A stretch of 48,765 bases of DNA, taken from positions 1 to 48,765 of the forward strand of contig JADFIF010000005.1 in assembly GCA_022566795.1 (NCBI GenBank). Direction: 5' to 3'. A program made the position numbers and the translations under genes. The notes beneath the pieces were generated by a model. That model was not told where the DNA came from and did not search any database. It saw only the letters and a program-made list of their open reading frames with translations. Every line of letters begins with the position of its first letter. The first letter of the stretch is position 1. The stretch is from Chloroflexota bacterium (lineage in GTDB: Bacteria > Chloroflexota > Dehalococcoidia > Lucifugimonadales > G022566795). Below, piece by piece: positions 39,274 through 46,284 of the stretch.

Positions 39274-40278
39274 TTAGGGGCGAATCAGTATCCTCACAGA
39301 CCCGCTGGGATCTTTGCGCTGCGTCAAGACGCTGTGATTGCCCTTCTCGGCCCATACGATGACGTCGTAGGTGTTGAGGACATCGGGGATAATCACTTCA
39401 ATGAAGGCCTCGCGGTCCTTTTCTACCTGGCCACTGAGGGCGGCTATGATTCCGGCGCACGTCTTGCCAGTTCCATCGATGACGACCCAGCCATTGCTGG
39501 ACTCACCGGACCCGCTGGTGGCCTCGGCCCCGTTGCCGGGGGCGAGGGTTGAGGCGTACACGTCGATCGCCCCGGTCTGCCGCATCTCGAGCTGCCGCTT
39601 GAACTCGGCCACTGCGTCGCGGTGCACGCCGGACGTGCGGTCCCCCTTCTGGCAGACGGCGCCACGGACCCCGACGATGTCAGGATTGATCCTCGCCAGC
39701 TCGTCGAGGTCACTTATCCGTAGATGGCCAGACAGGGCCGTGCTCATGCCCAGCTCTTTGCCCTCGAAAACCATGTCTCGAAGCTCGGGCTCGGTCAGGA
39801 AGTCGAACAGGTTCCGTCCGTCCTTCGTTAGCGTGTCGATAAGATAGCCGTCGCATTGGCCTTCATGAGCCAGCTTAACCGTGAGGTGAGGGTCCAGACC
39901 GTCGTAGAGCGGATTGTCGGCGAACAACGAGCCGATGAGCTTCGTTTCGAATCCATCGAGCGCCTGCTTGGCCGCCAGCAGCGTCTCGACAGCGTAATCG
40001 TACTCCGTGTTCATGAATCCGACTTTGACCGACGTCGCCTTGAGGACGCCGGCGGTATAGGCGGCCATGGCCACTGTCCCGATCTGGTTCGGTACTACTC
40101 CCAGCGTCACACTGGTATGTCGGTCCAGCGGGATCGCTTCTCGAACGTCTCGCACGATATGGGGATGCGCAGAGCCCACCAGGGCCTCCTGGAGGTTCTT
40201 CACGTCGACGATGTCCGCTCCGCCCTCAAGAGCCTCGATAGACTCCGGCAGATTCTGGACACTTACCATCAAAATCAT
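39274..40278 (-). CDS. MfnB-like (5-formylfuran-3-yl)methyl phosphate synthase fused to a TusA-like domain
   Basis: 334 aa. Residues 1-235 match the MfnB/4HFCP-synthase family, which joins two glyceraldehyde 3-phosphates into a furan phosphate, the first step of methanofuran synthesis. EGGADIVDVKNLQEALVGS holds the predicted Schiff-base Lys27 and Asp25, TSVKVGF gives Lys85, LIDTLTKDGRNLFDFL gives Lys152, and PDIVGVRGAVCQKGDR closes the barrel. Residues about 264-334 look like a TusA/SirA fold: VVIDGTGKTCAGIIAAL with Cys274 at the sulfur-carrier position, although the usual CPxP proline is absent, then DVIVWAEKGNHSVL and VRILIRP. It is 24 bases downstream of a DapA-like aldolase gene. No other methanofuran gene is in the window. 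Confidence 0.78.
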   Translation of the reverse strand: MILMVSVQNLPESIEALEGGADIVDVKNLQEALVGSAHPHIVRDVREAIPLDRHTSVTLGVVPNQIGTVAMAAYTAGVLKATSVKVGFMNTEYDYAVETLLAAKQALDGFETKLIGSLFADNPLYDGLDPHLTVKLAHEGQCDGYLIDTLTKDGRNLFDFLTEPELRDMVFEGKELGMSTALSGHLRISDLDELARINPDIVGVRGAVCQKGDRTSGVHRDAVAEFKRQLEMRQTGAIDVYASTLAPGNGAEATSGSGESSNGWVVIDGTGKTCAGIIAALSGQVEKDREAFIEVIIPDVLNTYDVIVWAEKGNHSVLTQRKDPSGSVRILIRP

Positions 40279-40302
40279 CGCAGATCACCCATAAAGAGTA
40301 GA

Positions 40303-41268
40303 CTAGGCCCGGACGGCCTCGATGTCCTTCTTCAACTCGCGCTTCTCGTCGTCGGTCAGGTCCGAGAGCGGAGGCCTCACGTGACCTCCGGCCATGCCCA
40401 TCAGCTCGCCCCAGTACTTGCAAAGAGGCGCCGGCAGGGCGCCCTTCTGCTTCTGCACGATGCGGGTCCACCACTTGTCAGACACCTGTTTGATGGGCTT
40501 GATCTTTTCGTCGTAAAAATCGTCGTCCAGGTCTCCGCGCATGGCCTTGTCGATGAACTGGACGTAGTAGTTCTCGTCGGGCGTGTCGAACCGCCAGTCC
40601 GACGTGTTGGCGAACATCACCTGCTGCTCGAAGCCGAGCTCTCGACCCTTGAACAGTATCCACTCGTCCGGCGTGCTGATGATCGAATCCCGGCCGATGA
40701 GTTGGTGGGTCTCTATCGACAGCTCCTGATTGAAGCTGGCCTCTTTCACGCCTACGACACTGGGTATCCGGCAGATCTGCGCGAGGCCTTGAGCGCTCAT
40801 GACGATGCCAAACTGCGGCGAGTTGTAGAACATGATGGCCAGCGGCGTGCCTTCGGCGAGCATCCTCACCCAGTCTACCACCTGTTGCTCGGTCTTGGTG
40901 ACGATGTATGGCGCGGCCACGATGAGCAGGTCGAAGCCGACCTCGTTGGCGTGCTCGGCCAGCGCGAGCATCGACTTGGCGGATGTGTGGGTCACGTGGG
41001 CCGCGATAGGCCACTCGCCGTTCGCCTCCTCGGAGACCAAATCGTACACGCGGGTGCGCTCCTCGTGGGTTAGGCTCCAGAACTCGCCCATGCCCCAGGT
41101 GCAGCCGCCGCCCTGTGTGCCGAGCGATCGGATGTGGCGGACATTTCCGCGAAGTCCATCCTCGTCCAACTCGTCGTCCGGCGTGAACGGCGTCATGATT
41201 GTGGTCCACTGGCCGCGTAGGTTTTCCCGCGCCCAGTCCATGGCTTCGCTTTTCGAGTATTCGGCCAC
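40303..41268 (-). CDS. DapA/NanA-family (class I) aldolase or dehydratase
   Basis: 321 aa TIM barrel. WTTIMTPFTPDDELDEDGL is the N-terminal strand, GGCTWGMGEFWSLTHEER corresponds to the family GTTGE motif, Tyr148 is in MFYNSPQ and the Schiff-base Lys175 in VVGVKEASFN. The tail LMGMAGGHVRPPL is typical. It condenses or cleaves pyruvate-type 2-keto acids, but substrate residues are not decisive. dapB and asd are far away and a lysine-pathway role is not implied. The GTG start (41266-41268) has AGGAG seven bases upstream. First gene of the operon with MfnB-TusA. Confidence 0.88.
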   Translation of the reverse strand: MAEYSKSEAMDWARENLRGQWTTIMTPFTPDDELDEDGLRGNVRHIRSLGTQGGGCTWGMGEFWSLTHEERTRVYDLVSEEANGEWPIAAHVTHTSAKSMLALAEHANEVGFDLLIVAAPYIVTKTEQQVVDWVRMLAEGTPLAIMFYNSPQFGIVMSAQGLAQICRIPSVVGVKEASFNQELSIETHQLIGRDSIISTPDEWILFKGRELGFEQQVMFANTSDWRFDTPDENYYVQFIDKAMRGDLDDDFYDEKIKPIKQVSDKWWTRIVQKQKGALPAPLCKYWGELMGMAGGHVRPPLSDLTDDEKRELKKDIEAVRA

Positions 41269-41304
41269 TTCGTATCTCCTGTAGGGGCCTGTTCAGCGAA
41301 AAAT

Positions 41305-41332
41305 ATCATACCATGGTGGGGGTGCGTGTCAA
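41305..41332 (-). promoter_or_regulatory. Near-consensus sigma-70 promoter of the aldolase-MfnB-TusA operon
   Basis: Minus strand TTGACA (41327-41332), 16-base spacer, TATGAT (41305-41310). The start of transcription would be about 30 bases before the GTG start codon. One of the best promoters in the window. Confidence 0.75.
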
Positions 41333-41454
41333 CCGAAATGGCGGGTCGCAAAGAGAGGTTTCGGGCGCAGGGAAACCGGAGACAGCGGCTCGCCGCGAGG
41401 CTGCTCCCAGGCTACTCAAGGGTGGACGCCCCAGACCGACGAGGCCCCCAGGGG

Positions 41455-42699
41455 CTACCTGTCGTCCCCCATCCTGAACAGCTCTTCGAGCGCCTGAAGC
41501 TGCGACTTGTCGGCATCCTGTCGCAGGTACTTGGTGGGCTGGTGGAGGAGCTTCTTGACGATGGATCTTGTCAGGGCCTCGACCACCTCGCGGTCGTTGG
41601 CTGAGATATCGGTCAGCCTGCGTAACGCGCGCTCCAGCTCTCGCTTCCGAATCTGCTCGGCCTGCTGCTGGAGGGTTTTTATGACGGGCACGGCGTCCAG
41701 GCCATCCCACCACTTGAGGAATCGCGCGACCTCTTCATCGACGATGGCTTCGGCGTCGGTCGCTGCCCGGTGCCGCTCCTCGAGGTTCTCCTCGGCTATC
41801 GACGCTAGGCCGTCGATATTGAAGAGGGTCGTTCCCTTGAGCTCCTCGACTCGAGGGTCGACGTCCCGCGGCATCGCAAGGTCGAAGAAGAACTGCGGTT
41901 GGACTCTGCCCGAGTTGGACACCATGTCCGGCGTAACGATGAAGCCGGGGGAGTCGGTTGCCGCAATGACGATATCCGCGTCCGCGAGCGCGGCGGGTAT
42001 CTCCGAGAACAGGGCTACTCTGGCTCCGAGGGACTCGGAGAGCTCGTAGGCCCGTTCCTTGGTACGGTTGGATACGACGAGGTCGCTGACTCCCACGGTT
42101 CTGAGGGCGCTCGCCACCAGCCTGCCCGCTTCCCCGGCGCCGATGAGCAGCACCTTCAGGGGTCTCAGGTCTCCCAGGACCCTCTGCGCCAGACGCACTC
42201 CCGCGTAGCTTACCGATAGCGCATTGCGACCGACGTCTGTCTCCTCGCGCACGCGGCGCCCTGCCCGAACACCGGCGTGGAACAGGCCCACCAGCGGTAA
42301 CTCCGCGGACTCGTGCTCCGTCGCCGCCGCCAGCGAATCGCGGACCTGCCCAAGAATCTGCGATTCGCCTACGATCATCGAGTCGAGTCCACCCGCCACC
42401 CTGAACAGGTGGCGCACGGCCTCGCCATCGATGTAGTCGTAGAGATGGGGGGCAAGATCTTCGGTCCGCAAGCCGTGGAACTCGGCCAGGAAGACCTTGA
42501 CCTGCTGGAGCGCGGCCGCAGGCTCGTCGGAAACCGAGTACACCTCGGTGCGGTTGCACGTAGAGAGGATGACTCCCTCACCGACCCGGCTCTTCAGAGC
42601 CGGCAGCGCCTCGGCGAGGTGTTCTTTGGGGAAGGCAACGCTCTCCCGGACCTGGAGCGGCGCGGTCTTGTGGTTCAGCCCAACTAGCAGGATGTGCAT
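41455..42699 (-). CDS. hemA: Glutamyl-tRNA reductase
   Basis: 414 aa; reduces Glu-tRNA to glutamate-1-semialdehyde, the first step of C5-route heme/tetrapyrrole synthesis. MHILLVGLNHKTAPLQVRE at the start, catalytic Cys48 in VILSTCNRTEVY, DSMIVGESQILGQVRD, NADPH loop VLLIGAGEAGRLVASAL, FDLAMPRDVDP, and the C-terminal dimerisation helices with KKLLHQPTKYLR. The frame runs nine codons further up to a TTG, but the ATG at 42699 gives the family N-terminus. Confidence 0.97.
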   Translation of the reverse strand: MHILLVGLNHKTAPLQVRESVAFPKEHLAEALPALKSRVGEGVILSTCNRTEVYSVSDEPAAALQQVKVFLAEFHGLRTEDLAPHLYDYIDGEAVRHLFRVAGGLDSMIVGESQILGQVRDSLAAATEHESAELPLVGLFHAGVRAGRRVREETDVGRNALSVSYAGVRLAQRVLGDLRPLKVLLIGAGEAGRLVASALRTVGVSDLVVSNRTKERAYELSESLGARVALFSEIPAALADADIVIAATDSPGFIVTPDMVSNSGRVQPQFFFDLAMPRDVDPRVEELKGTTLFNIDGLASIAEENLEERHRAATDAEAIVDEEVARFLKWWDGLDAVPVIKTLQQQAEQIRKRELERALRRLTDISANDREVVEALTRSIVKKLLHQPTKYLRQDADKSQLQALEELFRMGDDR

Positions 42700-43102
42700 C
42701 GAGAGGTCGCGACCCTCTGGCTGCAATGCAGCCGACCCGGGTGTGGTTGCAGGCCGGAAAAACTCTGGTCTTCGTTCACAATCTTACTACGTCGCGCTCA
42801 TTGACAACAGTGCCTCCGCTACTGAGCACCGGAGCTGGACTGGACATCGCGGAATAGGCTATCCGAGCCTCCGCGATCAAGCTCTTCTGCTCGGTCTGCG
42901 GACGAAGGGCACGATTGGACCGATGTAGAGCCGGGGGAGTAACGGAGTGGGGCGACGCCACTATGCGGTGAGCCTGACGGGGTCCCTGGAACAAAAGTGT
43001 GCCCCTCTCCCGGTAAGAAAGGGGCGAGGCGGATGCTCGGAAGCGTCTTCGGCACTCTGCTGGAGGCGCGCGCTTGCGGACCTGAGTCGCCCTGGCGGCA
43101 TG
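42700..43102. other. Gene-free stretch upstream of hemA
   Basis: No coding region seen. It holds a hemA promoter candidate on the minus strand (TTGTCA 42802-42807 and TAAGAT 42781-42786, with a short 15-base spacer) and a C-rich/G-rich inverted word (CCCCTCTCCCGGTAAGAAAG near 43004). The rest shows nothing recognisable. Confidence 0.35.
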
Positions 43103-43294
43103 CTAGCCCTTGACGGCGGTTTTGTACTGGGTGCGGAGACAACGCGTGCATATCTTCACTCGCCGCGGTGCTCCGCCAAGGTTTATGGTGGCCCTATGAA
43201 CGTTCGCAAACCAACGCGTCCTCGTTCGGCGCTTCGAGTGGCTCACGTTGTTCCCGGACTGGCCCGCCTTCAAACAGATCTCACATCTGGCCAT
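43103..43294 (-). CDS. rpmB: 50S ribosomal protein L28
   Basis: 63 aa. MARCEICLKAGQSGNNVSHS then RRTRTRWFANVHRATI and RVKICTRCLRTQYKTAVKG. Both CxxC pairs (CEIC and CTRC) are kept, so this is the zinc-binding form. ATG with an AAAGGT-type ribosome site. It is divergent from the FakA-like gene. Confidence 0.97.
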   Translation of the reverse strand: MARCEICLKAGQSGNNVSHSKRRTRTRWFANVHRATINLGGAPRRVKICTRCLRTQYKTAVKG

Positions 43295-43436
43295 GTCTTA
43301 CCTTTGACTGCCCCTAGCCGGTTCAGTAGAATCCATTGCAGAGGCCCTAACCCGCCAGGCGGGTGCCGGACGGCTCCCTAGGCCGTCTTGTTAACGTAGC
43401 ATAGGGCGCTGGATTCGGCAACGGTGAACCGGGCCA

Positions 43437-45110
43437 ATGATGAGTGCTCCGAGCGATATGACCAGGCTCGATGGCAATGACCTCCGAGAGATGTTCTCGG
43501 CGGCGCTTGGCCTGCTGGAGCACAACGCCCAGACTCTGAACGCGCTCAACGTCTTCCCTGTGCCCGACGGGGACACCGGGACCAATATGGTGCTGACGAT
43601 GCGGGAAGTCGTGGCCGCGGCGGAAGAGGTACAGGGCGCGAGTGCGGGACGGATGGCGGCGGCCATGTCGCGCGGGGCGTTGATGGGGGCGAGAGGCAAC
43701 AGCGGAGTTATTCTGAGCCAATTTTTCAAGGGCATTTCCCTTGGGCTCGACGGCGCGGATGACTTCGGTACTGCGGAGCTTGCGGCAGCTCTCGAGCTCG
43801 CCAGAGAGCACGCCTACAACGCCGTCGGCAAGCCTGTGGAGGGCACGCTGCTCACCGCGATCAGCAGCGTGGCGCGCGCGGCCGATGAGAGTGCGTCGGG
43901 CGGAAGCTCGGTCCACCAGATGTTCGACGCCATCTGCGAGGCCGCCGTCAAGGCGGTGGCTCTCACCCCCACGATGTTGCCCGTCCTTCGCGAGGCCGGG
44001 GTCGTCGATGCGGGCGCTCAAGGGCTCTCCGTCATCCTCGAGGGAGCCAGGCGCCACATTCATGGAGAGGACGTCTCCTCCGCGGAAGTGCCGCTGCCAG
44101 GGGCAGTCGGGCCGGACGCCCTGGGAGAGCTCGGCCCTGCGGCTGTCGTCGCGGAAGAGTTTCTCGAGGCGACCGAGGACGAGCTATATGGGTACTGCAC
44201 GCAATTCCTCGTCGAGGGGCACGACCTCGACCCAGACGCGGTCCGAGAGACGCTGAGGTCGATGGCGTTGTCCACTGTAGTCGTCGGAGACGCGGCCATG
44301 GTCAAGATCCATGCCCACGCCCACGATCCGGGCCCGCTCATCAGCCTGGGCGCTTCCCTCGGCTCGCTGAGCCAGGTGAAGATCGAGAGCATGGACGAGC
44401 AGCACCGCGAGTACTCGGTTGCCAGGAGACAGGAGTCTATCGCCGGCGAGGTTGCGCCGATCGCTGTCATCGCAGTCGCGTGGGGGGATGGGTTGGAGGC
44501 GGTCTTCACCGACCTGGGCGTATCGCAGGTGCTTAAGGCCGGAGATACGATGAATCCCAGCGTGCGAGACATCGTCGCGGCGGCGGAGTCAGCGCGGTCG
44601 GACAGCGTCATTTTTCTGCCGAACAACGGCAACATCGTCCCGGCGGCCGAGCAGGCCGCTGAGGTGTGCGACAAGCCGCTCATGGTCGTTCCCAGCGCCA
44701 CGATACCCCAGGGCATCGCCGCGATGATGGCCTTTAACGTCGAGAGCGACCTGGACCGCAACGTGGCCGAAATGGCGGAAATCTTGTCGACTGTCCAGAC
44801 AGGCGAGATCTGTAAGGCCGTCCGAGAGGTCCAGCTTAACGGGGTTGCCGTTCGCAAGGGTCAGATTATCGGCCTCCTCGACCGCGAGCTGAAGGCCGCG
44901 GGCGACGAGCCGAATGCCGTGCTCATGTCACTGCTCGAGGCCGCGGAGATCTCGCGTGGCGGCCTGGTAACGCTGTATTCAGGCAGCCCGTTGCCCGAGA
45001 CCGCCGCCGCCGCCGCTCGGAGCGCGGTCGAGGCCGCGTATCCCGAGATAGAGGTCGAGCTCGTCAGCGGCGGCCAGCCGCACTACCACTACATAGTGTC
45101 TATCGAGTAG
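43437..45110 (+). CDS. fakA: DAK2-domain fatty acid kinase (FakA-like)
   Basis: 557 aa. N-terminal DAK2 ATP-binding domain: TLNALNVFPVPDGDTGTNMV (Mg-binding Asp residues) and GALMGARGNSGVILSQFFKG. The middle (about 215-320) and C-terminal (about 330-557) DegV-like/DUF1949-type domains follow, with IFLPNNGNIVPAAEQAAEVC. FakA phosphorylates fatty acids carried by DegV (FakB) proteins, feeding exogenous fatty acids into phospholipid synthesis; the degV gene follows ten bases downstream. The typical family N-terminus corresponds to the Met at 43458, so the true start may be seven codons inside. Confidence 0.92.
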   Translation: MMSAPSDMTRLDGNDLREMFSAALGLLEHNAQTLNALNVFPVPDGDTGTNMVLTMREVVAAAEEVQGASAGRMAAAMSRGALMGARGNSGVILSQFFKGISLGLDGADDFGTAELAAALELAREHAYNAVGKPVEGTLLTAISSVARAADESASGGSSVHQMFDAICEAAVKAVALTPTMLPVLREAGVVDAGAQGLSVILEGARRHIHGEDVSSAEVPLPGAVGPDALGELGPAAVVAEEFLEATEDELYGYCTQFLVEGHDLDPDAVRETLRSMALSTVVVGDAAMVKIHAHAHDPGPLISLGASLGSLSQVKIESMDEQHREYSVARRQESIAGEVAPIAVIAVAWGDGLEAVFTDLGVSQVLKAGDTMNPSVRDIVAAAESARSDSVIFLPNNGNIVPAAEQAAEVCDKPLMVVPSATIPQGIAAMMAFNVESDLDRNVAEMAEILSTVQTGEICKAVREVQLNGVAVRKGQIIGLLDRELKAAGDEPNAVLMSLLEAAEISRGGLVTLYSGSPLPETAAAAARSAVEAAYPEIEVELVSGGQPHYHYIVSIE

Positions 45111-45120
45111 TATCTAGACC

Positions 45121-45966
45121 ATGACCGTCAGAATCGTCACGGACAGCACCTCGGACCTTCCAGAGGATATCGTCCAGCGCCTTGGCATCACCGTGGTGCC
45201 GCTGAACGTTCACTTTGGCACGGACAGCTTCAAGGACGGTGTCGACCTCTCCGCTGACGAGTTCTACGACCGGCTGCTCAACGGGCCGGTCCTGCCAACC
45301 ACGTCGCAGCCGTCCATCGGCGAGTTCGCTCAGACCTACGAGGAGGTGGCCGACGCCGACGGCATCCTGTCGATCCACATATCCTCCAAGGTCAGCGGCA
45401 CCTACAACTCCGCGGTGCAGGCAACCTCCGAGGCCAAGCTCTCCTGCCCGGTCGAGGTTGTCGATACGCAGCAGATGTCGATGGGCTTGGGTATGACTGT
45501 CATGGCGGCCGCCGCTGCCGTCCAGAAAGGATGCGATCTGGAGGAAGCGACGGCGGTAGCCAAGCGCGCATCCGAGCTGGCGCAGTGTATCGCGCTCTTT
45601 GAGACCCTGGAGTACCTCCAGAAGGGAGGCCGCGTGGGCAAAGCTGGGGCCCTGATCGGGTCACTCTTGAGGATTCGGCCGATGATCATCGTTCGCAACG
45701 GCGAGGTGCACGAGCTGGCCAAAGAAAGGTCGCGTCCCCGCGGCATCGCGAGGCTTCAGCGAACGGCCCGCGACTTCGCTCCGGTGGACGAGCTGGCCGT
45801 CATTTACAGCACGACGCCCGACGACGCTCGCGCCGTTGCCGACAACCTGAGCGACCTGCTCCCAGACTCAAAGGAGCCCATCATCGCCAGGTACGGACCG
45901 GTCATCGGGACGTACGCCGGGCCCGGCGCTCTCGGCCTTGGCCTCCTTCGCTCCGGTCCGGCGTAG
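45121..45966 (+). CDS. degV: DegV-family fatty-acid-binding protein (FakB-like)
   Basis: 281 aa. VRIVTDSTSDLPEDIVQRLG at the N-terminus with the fatty-acid carboxylate-binding Thr/Ser, VPLNVHFGTDSFKDGVDLS, LPTTSQPSIGEF, LSIHISSKVSGTYNSA, VVDTQQMSMGLGM and RYGPVIGTYAGPGALGLG are all standard. Carrier subunit for the adjacent FakA-like kinase. A MITE begins only six bases after its stop codon. Confidence 0.95.
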   Translation: MTVRIVTDSTSDLPEDIVQRLGITVVPLNVHFGTDSFKDGVDLSADEFYDRLLNGPVLPTTSQPSIGEFAQTYEEVADADGILSIHISSKVSGTYNSAVQATSEAKLSCPVEVVDTQQMSMGLGMTVMAAAAAVQKGCDLEEATAVAKRASELAQCIALFETLEYLQKGGRVGKAGALIGSLLRIRPMIIVRNGEVHELAKERSRPRGIARLQRTARDFAPVDELAVIYSTTPDDARAVADNLSDLLPDSKEPIIARYGPVIGTYAGPGALGLGLLRSGPA

Positions 45967-45971
45967 AAGGT

Positions 45972-46139
45972 ATACCAATTCCCCTGATCAGCGCCGTATA
46001 TTTGTATCCCGATTCCCGATGCGGGACTGTGGTTGCCCAAGGTCAGGGCAGGCACAGGGGCCTGCCCCTACAAGACGCGATGTTGTCCAGGGCGTGAGAA
46101 CAGCTCGCAATCTACAACGTTTTCAAACAGAATTGGTAT
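45972..46139. repeat. MITE-like element C after degV
   Basis: 168 bases bounded by a perfect 10-base inverted repeat, ATACCAATTC (45972-45981) and GAATTGGTAT (46130-46139). Inside is AGGCACAGGGGCCTGCCCCT (around 46050), a dispersed-type palindrome. No ORF. It occupies most of the 318-base gap between degV and recG. Confidence 0.7.
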
Positions 46140-46146
46140 TAGGCCT

Positions 46147-46214
46147 CTAACAGAACCCGCACTATGCGCGCTAGATTCTTCACTCGTTCAGGATGACGAC
46201 CAGAGTTCTGTTAG
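46147..46214. repeat. MITE-like element D before recG
   Basis: 68 bases bounded by perfect inverted repeats CTAACAGAAC (46147-46156) and GTTCTGTTAG (46205-46214). The core GATTCTTCACTCGTTCAGGA is related to dispersed repeat debris elsewhere (for example near 7661). It lies seven bases after element C. Confidence 0.65.
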
Positions 46215-46284
46215 CCGTTCTAAGTACTAGCCTCGGAATCACGGGCGCGGTCCCATATCTCGAGCCATTCTATCGCGTGCGCGC

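Noticed and set aside
40303-41268. Annotation as lysine-pathway dapA
   Set aside because: Only family-level motifs are visible, it is far from dapB/asd, and it is in an operon with the MfnB-TusA gene; the substrate cannot be assigned.
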